Part shown: positions 17,995 to 27,682 of the stretch, one piece after another
How the letters are laid out: every line of letters begins with the position of its first letter
Numbering within the stretch: position 1 is the stretch's first letter
Source of the DNA: Flavobacteriales bacterium
Lineage (GTDB): Bacteria > Bacteroidota > Bacteroidia > Flavobacteriales > BACL11
NCBI GenBank assembly: GCA_014239655.1
Contig: JAAZYM010000033.1
Location: 1 to 63,305 of the forward strand
Direction: 5' to 3'
DNA: 63,305 bases
Made by a program: the position numbers and the translations under genes
The notes under the pieces: generated by a model
Databases searched by the model: none
What the model was told of the DNA's origin: nothing
What the model saw: only the letters and a program-made list of their open reading frames with translations

Positions 17995-19323
17995 TTATAA
18001 ATAGAGGTTAGGTATTCCAAAATAGAATTCTAGAACCTTAATTTTAAATATATAATCATATTTTGATCTTATGAGATCTGATTGTGAAGCTTCAAATAAT
18101 TGTTGAGCCTGTAAGAAATTTATTGTATTCATGGCTCCATTTTCAAATCGATCTTTTGCATAGTTGTATGCTGTTTCTCGTGCTATATTTGTTTTCTTGG
18201 CCGCCTCATATGCTTTTAATGCTCCTTCTGCATCGTTTAAAGATTGATTAATTGTATTTTCTAAATCAAGTTTAGTTTGATCAAGGACATTTTTATTTCT
18301 CAGAACATTTAGTTTTGATTTTTTAATATTAGTTCTGGTTGTTAACCCATTTAGTATGGGAATATTTACTTGTAAACCGATGCTTTCTCCAGCATTCAAA
18401 TCAAATTGGTTTTTTAATGAAGTTGGAGCATCTATTATTACTCGTGAGTTATATGAATAATATCCAGACATTGTAGGTAGTATTGCTGATTTGGAGATTT
18501 GCTGGTCTTTGATGGCAATTTTTAGATTTGTTTTTGCAAGCTTTATGTCATTTCTATTTTTTAAAGCTTTCTGAAATATCTCATCGGCACTTTTATTTAA
18601 AATAGCTGTTTCAGGAATTTTATAGTCTTGATCAGCAATCTCAAATTTTTCTACATCACTAAATAATAATAGCTGTGCCAAGGACATTTTAGAGATATGA
18701 TGATTGTTTTGTGCAACAACAAGATTCTGTTCTGCTTTTGCCAGGTTAGCTTCGATTTCATACAAATCTCCTCTTGGAATAACTCCGTTGTTAAATCTTT
18801 CTTGAGTAATTGCAAGTTCTTCCTGTGAAACTTTTAGTTGAGACTCTTGGATAGATAATTGTTCTTTGTTAAATAAAATCTGAAGATATGAATTTGCTAC
18901 AAGCAGTGAAATATCTTCTTTCATGTCTTCCAGCTGGTATTGCTTTGCTAACACATCCAAATTTGCTCGGTGTAATCTTCTAATGTTTGCTAGACCATTA
19001 AAAACATCTATTCCTACACTCATATTTATTGATGAGTTTTCAGTTGTTTGGTTTTCTAAAAGGCCAGTAGTTATGTTTTGTGTTAGACCAGTATTCCAAC
19101 TGTGATTTCCACTTAGATTAAAGCTTGGGAGAAAATTTCCTACGGCTGTTTTTTTGTTTTCAGATGAGTTTAACAGATCTAATCTAGAGTTTTTTATTGA
19201 TATATTTTTTTCGATTGCTCTTTCAATACAATCTTTCAGCGTATATGTCTCTTGAGCACTTAAATTTAATGTGTAAAGAAATATACCAATTGTAATTACC
19301 GCGATTCTTATTCCTCTTCCCAT
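17995..19323 (-). CDS. TolC family outer-membrane efflux protein
   Basis: 442-residue outer-membrane channel of the TolC/OEP family: signal peptide to about residue 24 (LNLSAQ), then two long coiled-coil repeats (about residues 25-230 and 230-440) with features such as ENKKTAVGNFLPSFNLSG, RFNNGVIPRGDLYE and the mirrored DRFENGAMNTINFLQAQ. It overlaps the adaptor gene by 16 bases. It forms a tripartite pump with the HlyD-like adaptor and the FtsX/ABC components upstream. Confidence 0.92.
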   Translation of the reverse strand: MGRGIRIAVITIGIFLYTLNLSAQETYTLKDCIERAIEKNISIKNSRLDLLNSSENKKTAVGNFLPSFNLSGNHSWNTGLTQNITTGLLENQTTENSSINMSVGIDVFNGLANIRRLHRANLDVLAKQYQLEDMKEDISLLVANSYLQILFNKEQLSIQESQLKVSQEELAITQERFNNGVIPRGDLYEIEANLAKAEQNLVVAQNNHHISKMSLAQLLLFSDVEKFEIADQDYKIPETAILNKSADEIFQKALKNRNDIKLAKTNLKIAIKDQQISKSAILPTMSGYYSYNSRVIIDAPTSLKNQFDLNAGESIGLQVNIPILNGLTTRTNIKKSKLNVLRNKNVLDQTKLDLENTINQSLNDAEGALKAYEAAKKTNIARETAYNYAKDRFENGAMNTINFLQAQQLFEASQSDLIRSKYDYIFKIKVLEFYFGIPNLYL

Positions 19324-20414
19324 TTCTTTTTATTTGGTTTTGTGATATTCCATACTTTCACTTTTTCATCTTCGTTTAGACCAGAAAGAACTTCTACATT
19401 TATTCCATCAGAAAGTCCAAGGGTAATGTCTCTTTTTTCAAATTCTTGGTCTCCAATTTCAATTTCTACAAATGGCTGTTTTGTTTCTAGATCATACTGT
19501 ATTACAGCTTCATTAAGTGAGTTTACATTTTCTCTTTTTGCAGTAATTATTGATGCATTAGCGCTATATCCTGCTCTAACAAAATATTCTGTATCTAATA
19601 AAACCTCTGCCTCAATTTTAAATTGAACAGCCCCAGCTTCCTCAACTCCTTTTGGGGCTATAAACTTTAATTTTGCTGGGTATGTTTTTTCTTCAATTGC
19701 CGCAAGACTAATTGTTAGTTCCATACCATCTTTTAGTTTACTTACTTCTCCTTCATCAACTTTCCCTTCAAAGATCATTACATTAAGATCAGCAATAGTG
19801 GCAATAGTGGTCCCAGGATTAAATGTATTTGCCTGAATAACTTGGTCCCCCTCTTTTACTGGTATTTCTAAGATTGTTCCTGTCACTGTTGCTCTAACAT
19901 TTGTATTAGTAACACTTGATCCATCTGAAGATCCTAGTTTGATAATTTGAAGATCACTTTCTGCATTTTCCAAATTCTGAAGCGATTGATTGTATTGAAG
20001 TTCAAAGTTATTATACTCTTGCTCTGAGATGATTCCTTTTGAGAATAATATTTTGTTTCGTTTAAATTCTGTTTCAGAGTTGTTTAAAACAATTCTAGAA
20101 TTCTTAACTCTTCCTTCTGCACTATTAAGTGTCTGTTCATTAGGAACAACCTTAATCTTTACAAGTAAATCTCCTGCCTTAACTTTATCACCTTCCTCAA
20201 CTAATATCTTGTCAATGATACCAGCTATCTGTGGCTTGATTTCTACTTCATCTTCAGGAATTACTTTTCCCGTTGCAACAATTTTAGTTTCAATTATTGC
20301 TTTAGATAATTGTGTTGTTTCGTATAGAGTTAAATCTTTTTTATTTGAATTAATAAAAAATGAAGTTGCAAATATAACTCCTATAATTAATACTCCTATT
20401 CCAATTTTTTTCAT
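19308..20414 (-). CDS. HlyD/MacA-like periplasmic adaptor protein
   Basis: Membrane-fusion protein linking inner-membrane ABC components to TolC. An N-terminal membrane anchor (GIGVLIIGVIFATSFF) is followed by a lipoyl half (VKAGDLLVKI), an alpha-helical hairpin (about residues 78-150), the second lipoyl half (VTGTILEIPVKEGDQV) and beta-barrel and membrane-proximal domains. At 368 residues it is normal for MacA-like adaptors. It lies 15 bp after the permease gene. Confidence 0.92.
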   Translation of the reverse strand: MKKIGIGVLIIGVIFATSFFINSNKKDLTLYETTQLSKAIIETKIVATGKVIPEDEVEIKPQIAGIIDKILVEEGDKVKAGDLLVKIKVVPNEQTLNSAEGRVKNSRIVLNNSETEFKRNKILFSKGIISEQEYNNFELQYNQSLQNLENAESDLQIIKLGSSDGSSVTNTNVRATVTGTILEIPVKEGDQVIQANTFNPGTTIATIADLNVMIFEGKVDEGEVSKLKDGMELTISLAAIEEKTYPAKLKFIAPKGVEEAGAVQFKIEAEVLLDTEYFVRAGYSANASIITAKRENVNSLNEAVIQYDLETKQPFVEIEIGDQEFEKRDITLGLSDGINVEVLSGLNEDEKVKVWNITKPNKKKWEEE

Positions 20415-20429
20415 TTTTTTACTTTTAAA

Positions 20430-21701
20430 TTATTCATCTTTTAATGCTTCTATTGGTTTAATACTTATAGCTTTTTCTGCCGGAATAAAACCAATTAATG
20501 TTCCTAGCCCAACCATTAACAATAATGCCCCTAAAATAAAATTTATTGGAACTGTAGGATTTGTAAAGGGCATGTCCTCCAAGTTTTGTGTGCTAATATT
20601 TATTATGTATAGAATAAATGCTCCCAGAATAATACCTATTACGCCTGCAATAATAGTTAAAAAAACAGATTCTAAGATTATTTGTCTTCTAATATGATTT
20701 GGACTAGCTCCAATTGCTCTTCTTATGCCAATTTCTTTAGTTCTTTCTTTAACAGAGATTAAAAGTATATTACCAATTCCAATTACTCCAGCAAGGATTG
20801 TGGCTATGCCAATTATTAATGAAATAAAGGATATTCCCTTGGCAAAATTCTTAATCCTAGTAAATAATGCACCTAGATTAAATCCTCCTATAGCTTGCTT
20901 GTCATCTGGATGGATTTTATGAATTTCTTTGAGTTGAGCTCTTACTTTTTCTTCAACTTCTAATATATTAACATCATCAAATCCTGCAATTAATAGAAAA
21001 CCGACAACATCTCCAGTGTTATATATTCTTTTAAATGTAGAGAAAGGAACGTGTATATCTCCATCATCATTGAAAGAACCACCTCCCTCATCAACATACT
21101 TATGTATTCCTATAATTCTAAAATAGATGCTATTTATATTAATATATTTTCCAATTGGATTCACATCATCTTTAAAGAGTTCCTTTTGTGTTCTCTCGCC
21201 AATTACACAAACCTTCCTTTCTTCTTTTATATCTAGTTCATTTATAAATCTCCCTCCATCATAAATATCTTTTTGTGTTACTATTGTTAAGACGGGATAA
21301 TCTCCATAGATGTTAAATGTTCCAGATCGTTTTCCATTTTTAGCATTTGCTCCACTTGAGCCAAAATTTCCTTTTTGTATTCTAGGAGCGATATATTGAA
21401 TTTCAGGAATATTGTTTTTTAAAGTTTTCACATCACTTAATTTCAATCTGATACCTCGATCAGTCTTAAATCCTGCATATGGTATGCTAGTAGATTGCGC
21501 CCATATAAATAACATATTTGAAGATATTCTTTCAAATTGTTTTTCAAAACCATTATCTACTCCTTTAGCCGCTCCTGAAAGTACTATATATAGAAGTATA
21601 CCCCAAAGGACACCAATTATAGTGATTATAGTGCGCATTTTATTTTGCCCTATTGAGCCAAATATCTCTTGCCAAGTATCTCTATCAAAAATTGTATTCA
21701 T
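20430..21701 (-). CDS. MacB/FtsX-type ABC transporter permease (second copy)
   Basis: 423 residues: one N-terminal transmembrane helix (RTIITIIGVLWGILLYIVL), a large extracytoplasmic MacB_PCD-type domain (about 45-270) and three C-terminal helices with the FtsX signature KERTKEIGIRRAIGASPNHI. It abuts the paralogous permease gene that precedes it. No ATPase domain is fused; the ATPase is the separate gene upstream. Two different FtsX subunits suggest a heterodimeric transmembrane core. Confidence 0.92.
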   Translation of the reverse strand: MNTIFDRDTWQEIFGSIGQNKMRTIITIIGVLWGILLYIVLSGAAKGVDNGFEKQFERISSNMLFIWAQSTSIPYAGFKTDRGIRLKLSDVKTLKNNIPEIQYIAPRIQKGNFGSSGANAKNGKRSGTFNIYGDYPVLTIVTQKDIYDGGRFINELDIKEERKVCVIGERTQKELFKDDVNPIGKYININSIYFRIIGIHKYVDEGGGSFNDDGDIHVPFSTFKRIYNTGDVVGFLLIAGFDDVNILEVEEKVRAQLKEIHKIHPDDKQAIGGFNLGALFTRIKNFAKGISFISLIIGIATILAGVIGIGNILLISVKERTKEIGIRRAIGASPNHIRRQIILESVFLTIIAGVIGIILGAFILYIINISTQNLEDMPFTNPTVPINFILGALLLMVGLGTLIGFIPAEKAISIKPIEALKDE

Positions 21702-22934
21702 CTATTTGTCTCTTAAAGCAATTATTGGTTTTATTCTTGCGGCTTTTCTTGCTGGAAGATAACCTGCTAACGCTCCAAAGAATATTAATATTATTGTGGC
21801 CCAAACAGCATCAGAAGTATCTATATATGGGTTAGATATAAAGTATTTCTCCATTAAACTATCTCCAATTAAATTCAATATAAGAAGAGCTGTGAGTAGG
21901 CCAGAATATCCAGAAATTATGGTGATAAAGATTGATTCTTGAAGAATCATTGCTATAATACTTTTTGGAGAAGCACCAATTGCTTTTCTAATTCCTATCT
22001 CTTTGGTTCTCTCTTTCACAACAAATACCATGATATTGCTAATTCCAATTATCCCTGCAATTAATGTTCCAATTCCAATAAATGAGATAATTATATTTAG
22101 TACAGAAGCAAATTGTCTTGTGTTTTCTTGTCCTTCACCAGTATTGCTAATATAAACCCCTCTATTATCCTCCGGGGATATAAATTTCTTCTTTTTAATA
22201 TAACTTTCTAATTCTTTTTCAAGTATTAAAGATTCATCATAGCTCATATTTTTATCATAAATAACTATCATTTGATCGATTTCATCATTGTTCTTTTGAA
22301 TCTTTTGCATAGTCGAATATGGAACATATAAATTTCTTTCCTCTCTGTCACCACCTTCATCTTGGAACACTCCTATAACCTTCCAACTATGTCCACTTCC
22401 GAAGATGTATTTTCCGATGGGATCCTCATCTTTAAATAAATCTTCTGCAACTAATCTTCCAATTACAACATGTGTTTTTTTATTTGCGATATCTCCCTCA
22501 TTCAAATATCTTCCCTTCATTATTATTGTTAGTTCTGCTTCTTGGTGGCCAGGTGAGACTGCTCTTACTGAGTAATTATTTGATTTTTCTTTATACTTTA
22601 TTTGATTATAAAAACTGTTTCTTACAACTATATCTTCAATTTTAGAATTAAATTTTTCTTTAAAATCTTTTAAGTCACTATTTGTAAACTTTATTCTTCT
22701 TTGTGATTTATATCCTCTATATGGAATTGTTGTTGAACTAGGATATAATCTGATAGTATTCACTTTATCATCAGTAAAAAATTTTCCAAAACTATTTTGC
22801 AGGCCATTGCCAAGACCAAAAAGTATAATAAAAATTAAAATACCCATAGCCACAGTAAATCCAGAAAGAAATGTTCTTAGTTTATTTTTCTGAATCGTGT
22901 CAAAAATTTCTTTCCAGCTATCTTTATTGAACAT
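21702..22934 (-). CDS. MacB/FtsX-type ABC transporter permease (first copy)
   Basis: 410 residues with the same architecture as its downstream paralogue: one N-terminal helix (FLSGFTVAMGILIFIILFGL), a periplasmic MacB_PCD-like domain and three C-terminal helices with VKERTKEIGIRKAIGASPKS. It starts three bases after the ATPase gene ends. The family works as a mechanotransmission device driving TolC-coupled export rather than classical transport through the membrane helices. Confidence 0.92.
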   Translation of the reverse strand: MFNKDSWKEIFDTIQKNKLRTFLSGFTVAMGILIFIILFGLGNGLQNSFGKFFTDDKVNTIRLYPSSTTIPYRGYKSQRRIKFTNSDLKDFKEKFNSKIEDIVVRNSFYNQIKYKEKSNNYSVRAVSPGHQEAELTIIMKGRYLNEGDIANKKTHVVIGRLVAEDLFKDEDPIGKYIFGSGHSWKVIGVFQDEGGDREERNLYVPYSTMQKIQKNNDEIDQMIVIYDKNMSYDESLILEKELESYIKKKKFISPEDNRGVYISNTGEGQENTRQFASVLNIIISFIGIGTLIAGIIGISNIMVFVVKERTKEIGIRKAIGASPKSIIAMILQESIFITIISGYSGLLTALLILNLIGDSLMEKYFISNPYIDTSDAVWATIILIFFGALAGYLPARKAARIKPIIALRDK

Positions 22935-22937
22935 TAT

Positions 22938-23615
22938 CTATTTTATTTTAACATCTGTCATGATAACCCCATCTTTAAGTGTAACAATTCTATTACACAT
23001 ATTTGCAATATCATGTTCATGAGTTACTACTAATATTGTTTTCCCTTCCTTATTAATTTTTTTAATTAGACTCATTACCTCTTCAGAAGTTGTAGAGTCG
23101 AGAGCCCCAGTCGGTTCATCCGCTAATAAAACTTTTGGTTGAGAAGCTAAAGCACGAGCAATGGCTATTCTTTGTTTCTGACCCCCAGACAATTCACTTG
23201 GAAGATGTTCGGCCCAATCAGCTAAACCAACTTTATCGAGGTATTCTAAGGCAATCCCCTGACGTTCTTTTCTTGAAACTCCTTGATAGTATAAAGGAAG
23301 AGCAATATTCTCTAGAGCGGTTTTATAATTAATTAGATTGAATGATTGGAATACAAAACCTAGAAATTGATTTCTGTATTTGGCAGCCTTAGTTTCATCT
23401 AGATCTTTTATTGGAAAATTATCAAGAGAGTATAATCCAGAATCATAATTATCTAACATTCCAATGATATTTAATAGAGTAGATTTTCCGGACCCAGAAG
23501 ATCCCATTATAGCTACCAGTTCTCCTTCATTGATTTTTAGATCGATACCTTTTAAAACATGTAGGGAATTTTGCCCAATTCTATAGGATTTATTTAATTT
23601 TTTTATTTCAATCAT
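22938..23615 (-). CDS. MacB/LolD-type ABC transporter ATP-binding protein
   Basis: 225-residue ATPase with Walker A GSSGSGKST, Q-loop FVFQSFNLI, signature SELSGGQKQR, Walker B VLLADEPTGALD and H-loop VVTHEH. It is the first gene of a six-gene unit (ATPase, two FtsX permeases, HlyD adaptor, TolC, GNAT) with an own -7 element about 30 bp upstream. The set most resembles peptide, antibiotic or lipoprotein efflux pumps; the substrate is not visible. Confidence 0.95.
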   Translation of the reverse strand: MIEIKKLNKSYRIGQNSLHVLKGIDLKINEGELVAIMGSSGSGKSTLLNIIGMLDNYDSGLYSLDNFPIKDLDETKAAKYRNQFLGFVFQSFNLINYKTALENIALPLYYQGVSRKERQGIALEYLDKVGLADWAEHLPSELSGGQKQRIAIARALASQPKVLLADEPTGALDSTTSEEVMSLIKKINKEGKTILVVTHEHDIANMCNRIVTLKDGVIMTDVKIK

Positions 23616-23644
23616 ATCATAATTCTGTTGTCAAATTTATTAGA

Positions 23645-23652
23645 CAAAGATA
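23645..23652 (-). promoter_or_regulatory. -7 promoter element for the ABC efflux operon
   Basis: The minus strand reads TATCTTTG, a perfect TAnnTTTG match, 29 bp before the ATPase ATG. It explains the start of the six-gene efflux unit. No good -33 TTTG is seen. Confidence 0.5.
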
Positions 23653-23724
23653 GTTGTGATATTCTAATTTGATGTAGTTGTTTGTTATTTTTTTAGTTTA
23701 TATTATATGTTTTTGATTTGCATA

Positions 23725-25275
23725 TTAATCCTTACAACTAATACAAGTAAGCCCTTCTTCTTCCATTTCCCAATAGTGTCCAAGCATGTCATAGTCCCAA
23801 GTATCGGTCGTATTTTTTATATCATAAATAAAATCTTCCATGCTACGATCCAAATAAATCACAGATCCATCTGGAATTTCTAAAGTTATATCTAATTCTT
23901 GCATACGCCACTTTTGTGTAGAGATGGTGAAAAAATCATCAAAAATTAGATTATCATTTTCTAGTGTAAATTCAAAACCAATTCCTTCTACCATTTCTTT
24001 TGCTAGATGTTTGTCTTTACCCCTTGCAGTAGCTTCTTTAATTAAATTAAAATTATCATTTTTACTTTTTACAATATCTAACTGCATTCCAATACCGATT
24101 AAGTTATCTTCAAATGGAGTGACTTTAAATCCTTTTGCATCAAATATATTGTCTAACACTCTATTAACATCATTCATACTTAAATAGAGAGTGTCGCTTT
24201 CTGTAATTATATTTTCAATAATTGTGTTTTTTGCTTCTTTTTGAAATTCTAATGAAATGTCTTTTGCTGAATTAAGAAGAAAGAATATAGATGTTATCCA
24301 TAAAACAAATATTCCTATTTTGTAATTCATATGGATTTTGGTATTATTAACTAATCTTAATCCAAATAGAATAACTGCAACAATTGGTATCCCAATAAAG
24401 ATAGAGAGCCATGTTATTGAATTATTGTTAGGGAAACCATTGAATACATGGTCAACCATTGGATGGTTATGAAATAAAATTTCTGCACCAGAGAATACAA
24501 AACTGAAAATAAGGAGAAGTAGGATTCCTCCAAATAAAATGCAAAAAATTCCAAAACAACTTCCTGCAAATTTAAATACTCCTTTAATTACACGGATAAA
24601 AAAATCCACTATTTTTCTGAAAAAACTATTTGCTCCAAATATTTCTTTAGTGAACTTCCTGTCAAAATCTCTTATTTTATCTTCTATTATATTTAATTCT
24701 TTTTTAATATTTTTTTCAATATTATTAATGTTTACTCTTTCACCTTTCATCTCTAATTTTTCAGCAGTAGTTTTAGCAGATGGAAGTGCAATCCAGAACA
24801 TTATATATAGAAATGGTGCTCCAGGGCCAATTAAAAATAATATCCCTATAAATATAATTCTACAGAAAAGGACATTTATATCAAAATAATGAGCCATTCC
24901 ACGACAAACTCCACCAATCATTCTATCTTCCTCATCTCTGAAAACTTTTCTTCTTTTTCCTTTTCTTAAGTCTTCTTCTTTATCCTGACTTTCCTGAGAT
25001 TGCTCCTGCTCAATTTCATCATCATATTGGCTAGGGTCACCCATTATTGTAGTTATTTCATTTATATCAGTAAGTGAAATCGCTTCTTTTTTATCTAATC
25101 GTTTCGTAAAAAGTTCAGCAATTCTTCCTTCAATATCTTTTAATATTTCATCTCCACCTTCTTCATTTTTAAAATGATTTTTAAGTGCATTTAGGTAATT
25201 GTTCAATGTTTCAAAAGCATTTTCATCAATATGAAATACAATTCCTGCTAGGTTAATGTTTACAGTCTTATTCAT
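23725..25275 (-). CDS. PspC domain-containing membrane protein
   Basis: 516 residues. An N-terminal cytosolic region (about 1-105) resembles the module preceding PspC in flavobacterial proteins (VNINLAGIVFHIDENAFE). A PspC domain follows (about 108-170: KVFRDEEDRMIGGVCRGM, then a long hydrophobic hairpin), then further transmembrane segments around 235-265, 290-310 and 320-340, and a C-terminal extracytoplasmic part. PspC domains sense or respond to envelope stress. It overlaps the padR stop by eight bases, and the pair is a common Bacteroidota unit. Regulation by the PadR operator upstream is likely. The ligand or signal is unknown. Confidence 0.85.
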   Translation of the reverse strand: MNKTVNINLAGIVFHIDENAFETLNNYLNALKNHFKNEEGGDEILKDIEGRIAELFTKRLDKKEAISLTDINEITTIMGDPSQYDDEIEQEQSQESQDKEEDLRKGKRRKVFRDEEDRMIGGVCRGMAHYFDINVLFCRIIFIGILFLIGPGAPFLYIMFWIALPSAKTTAEKLEMKGERVNINNIEKNIKKELNIIEDKIRDFDRKFTKEIFGANSFFRKIVDFFIRVIKGVFKFAGSCFGIFCILFGGILLLLIFSFVFSGAEILFHNHPMVDHVFNGFPNNNSITWLSIFIGIPIVAVILFGLRLVNNTKIHMNYKIGIFVLWITSIFFLLNSAKDISLEFQKEAKNTIIENIITESDTLYLSMNDVNRVLDNIFDAKGFKVTPFEDNLIGIGMQLDIVKSKNDNFNLIKEATARGKDKHLAKEMVEGIGFEFTLENDNLIFDDFFTISTQKWRMQELDITLEIPDGSVIYLDRSMEDFIYDIKNTTDTWDYDMLGHYWEMEEEGLTCISCKD

Positions 25276-25606
25276 CTTTTTTTGTTTTAGTGGTTAATCG
25301 TACTGCTTTTGCTAAATCTTTCCAAGTGCTATCTAATTCTATTAAAAATGCAATTCCTTTTTTTGTTAAAGAATAATATTTTCTTGGTGGTCCTGCACTA
25401 GACTCTTCCCAGCGGTATTGTAATAATTCAGCATTTTTTAAGCGAGTAAGTAGGGGATATAGCGTTCCTTCCACTACTATCAATTTTGCTTTTTTTAGCT
25501 TTTCGATAATATCAGAAGGGTAGGCCTCACCATTTTTTAATATGGAAAGTATGCAGTATTCCAAAATCCCTTTTCGCATTTGCGATTGTGTATTCTCAAT
25601 TTTCAT
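25268..25606 (-). CDS. PadR family transcriptional regulator
   Basis: 112-residue winged-helix repressor: MRKGILEYCILSILKNG (helix 1), VEGTLYPLLTRLKNAELL (recognition helix and wing) and SSAGPPRKYYSLTKKG. Two starts are possible: M1 (MKIENTQ) and M10 (MRKG). The conserved MKIENT N-terminus supports M1. A -7 element ends only four bases before this ATG, so the transcript should be nearly or fully leaderless. A perfect 9-bp inverted repeat overlaps the promoter spacer, consistent with autorepression. It is coupled to the PspC gene. Confidence 0.92.
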   Translation of the reverse strand: MKIENTQSQMRKGILEYCILSILKNGEAYPSDIIEKLKKAKLIVVEGTLYPLLTRLKNAELLQYRWEESSAGPPRKYYSLTKKGIAFLIELDSTWKDLAKAVRLTTKTKKDE

Positions 25607-25610
25607 TTTG

Positions 25611-25618
25611 CAAACATA
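25611..25618 (-). promoter_or_regulatory. -7 promoter element for padR-pspC (leaderless spacing)
   Basis: The minus strand reads TATGTTTG (TAnnTTTG) and is preceded, 20 bp upstream, by TTTG within TTTTG, a full -33/-7 promoter. Only four bases separate it from the padR ATG, so the transcription start should coincide with the start codon. Confidence 0.7.
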
Positions 25619-25626
25619 TATAAAAT

Positions 25627-25655
25627 TATAGTACTATGCAAAACAAAGTACTATA
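25627..25655. promoter_or_regulatory. PadR operator: perfect 9-bp inverted repeat
   Basis: TATAGTACT (25627-25635) and AGTACTATA (25647-25655) are exact reverse complements separated by 11 bp, with centres 20 bp apart (two helical turns). The repeat lies between and over the -33 and -7 elements of the padR promoter. This is the shape expected for a dimeric winged-helix repressor site and most likely mediates PadR autoregulation. Confidence 0.75.
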
Positions 25656-25768
25656 AAAATTAAATACTAGAGTTGGGCAATTAAAATTAAATTAAAAAAT
25701 GTGGGGATTGTTTGATTATTAGGTTTTGTAAAAATTCTTAATAGCTAGACAGATTTCAGCTTTATAAA

Positions 25769-27682
25769 TTAGTTCTTGTCTACCCAATCGTCATGTTCTT
25801 TAATTAAATCAATTAAAGCATCTACAGCTTCTTCTTCATCAATATTTTTTTTGACAACAGTTTTTTCTTTATATAATGTGATTTTTCCTGGGCCTGTTCC
25901 TACATAACCATAATCTGCATCTGCCATTTCTCCAGGACCATTTACAATACAGCCCATAATTCCAATTTTTACTCCTTTTAAGTGATCAGTAACTTTCCTG
26001 ATTTTAGCTGTGGTTTCTTGGAGATCAAAAAGAGTTCTTCCACATGATGGGCATGATATGTATTCAGTTTTAGAAATGCGAGTTCTTGTAGCTTGTAGAA
26101 TTCCAAAGCCTAATGAGTTAATCATTTGATCCGAACCACAATCTGGCGCATAAATAAACGCCCCATCTCCTAATCCATCTAACAGTAAACTACCAATATC
26201 TATAGAAGCTGAAAGTTGTAATTTTTGCTCGGATAAATTTTCATAAGCTCTTCTAATAATTACAGGAGTTTTTATTCCGCTATTTATGAGTTCTATAAAA
26301 AATCTTCTCTGTTCTGCAATTCCGTTTTTATTATGTGTGTCTATTAAAAGTACTGCCGTTTTGTCTAATTTTAGTTTGTTTTTTAGTTCTTCAGATAAAT
26401 CTGAGAAGCAAGCATAAATCACATTCATTTTATCAGACTGATCTTGCTCACTTAAATATTGTTTTGTAGTTAAACAAGGATAACCCTTTTTATGTTTGTT
26501 CCATTTTTGATAGTTGTAAATTAACCTAAGAGTTCCAGGAACCTCAAAATCTAAATCATGATCTCCAACAAAAACATAATCTGCTGCCATATCTGAAATA
26601 TTCCACTTGTCTAAAGGAACAGAGTAGTTATATCCTAAAGCAAAAAAAGAGGCAGGTGTTATTTTCTTTTTAAGACAAAAATCCGCTTTTATTATAGGGG
26701 GATTTTTTCCTCCAATATTTAAAACTGTGTTGGTTTTTCTTTTTTGATAATCAAATGAATGAAGAGGGTTGTCAGTTATTTTTTTAATAGAATCATGTCG
26801 CTCAATTTTTTCAAAATGAGAAAGTAAATTTTTAGCAACAGGCAACTCAAATTCAGGAGCTTCTGTAAGAGAAACTCTAATTGTATCACCTAGTCCATCT
26901 GCTAAAAGAGTACCAATTCCTACAGCTGATTTTATTCTTCCATCTTCTCCCTCTCCTGCTTCTGTGACTCCTAAATGCAAGGGATAATTCATGCCTTCTT
27001 TGATCATTTTTACTACTAATAAACGGTATGCTTGCACCATAACTCTTGTATTAGAGGCTTTCATTGAGAGGATAATTTCATGATAATCTTCTTCACGACA
27101 AATTCTCAGAAACTCCATTGCAGATTCCACCATTCCTGTTGGAGTGTCACCATAACGAGATAGAATTCTGTCCGATAAAGAACCATGATTTGTTCCTATT
27201 CTCATAGCAGTACCATGTTCTTTACAAATTTTTACAAGAGGAGTAAATTTTTCTTTTATTCTTAACAGCTCTTCATTATATGTTTTGTCGGTATATTCAA
27301 TCTCTTCAAACTTTTTTTTGTCAGCGTAATTTCCAGGGTTTATTCTAACTTTTTCTACTATCCTAGCAGCTACTTCTGCAGCGTTAGGTGTGAAGTGAAT
27401 ATCTGCAACAATAGGAGTTGAGTATCCTCTTTTTAAGAGTTCATCTTTAATGTTTTTGAGATTCTCAGCTTCTCTTTTACTTGGAGCTGTTATTCTTACT
27501 AATTCACAGCCCGCATCAATCATACGTATCGATTCTTCAACAGTAGCAATGGTATCCATTGTATCTGTTATGGTCATAGATTGAACAGCAATAGGATTAT
27601 CTCCTCCAATTTTCAAATTACCAATCTTTACAACCCTTGTTTTAAAGCGAGAAAATTTAGTTAAACTATTGCAATATTCCAT
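25769..27682 (-). CDS. ispG: 4-hydroxy-3-methylbut-2-en-1-yl diphosphate synthase (long form)
   Basis: Penultimate enzyme of the MEP isoprenoid pathway; a [4Fe-4S] reductive dehydratase. The N-terminal TIM barrel (VAVQSMTITDT-like start, VADIHFTPNAA, KVRINPGN) and the C-terminal Fe-S domain with cysteines in SCPSCGRTLF and MGCIVNGPGE are intact. At 637 residues it is the long form with a large central insertion (about 290-520) shared by Bacteroidota, Chlamydiae and plants, rather than the 370-residue form of E. coli. Its ATG abuts the stop of the PNGase-like gene upstream. Confidence 0.95.
   Translation of the reverse strand: MEYCNSLTKFSRFKTRVVKIGNLKIGGDNPIAVQSMTITDTMDTIATVEESIRMIDAGCELVRITAPSKREAENLKNIKDELLKRGYSTPIVADIHFTPNAAEVAARIVEKVRINPGNYADKKKFEEIEYTDKTYNEELLRIKEKFTPLVKICKEHGTAMRIGTNHGSLSDRILSRYGDTPTGMVESAMEFLRICREEDYHEIILSMKASNTRVMVQAYRLLVVKMIKEGMNYPLHLGVTEAGEGEDGRIKSAVGIGTLLADGLGDTIRVSLTEAPEFELPVAKNLLSHFEKIERHDSIKKITDNPLHSFDYQKRKTNTVLNIGGKNPPIIKADFCLKKKITPASFFALGYNYSVPLDKWNISDMAADYVFVGDHDLDFEVPGTLRLIYNYQKWNKHKKGYPCLTTKQYLSEQDQSDKMNVIYACFSDLSEELKNKLKLDKTAVLLIDTHNKNGIAEQRRFFIELINSGIKTPVIIRRAYENLSEQKLQLSASIDIGSLLLDGLGDGAFIYAPDCGSDQMINSLGFGILQATRTRISKTEYISCPSCGRTLFDLQETTAKIRKVTDHLKGVKIGIMGCIVNGPGEMADADYGYVGTGPGKITLYKEKTVVKKNIDEEEAVDALIDLIKEHDDWVDKN

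Noticed and set aside
20029-20697. 222-codon plus-strand open frame across the adaptor and permease genes
   Set aside because: Antisense to two clear efflux genes; no family features.
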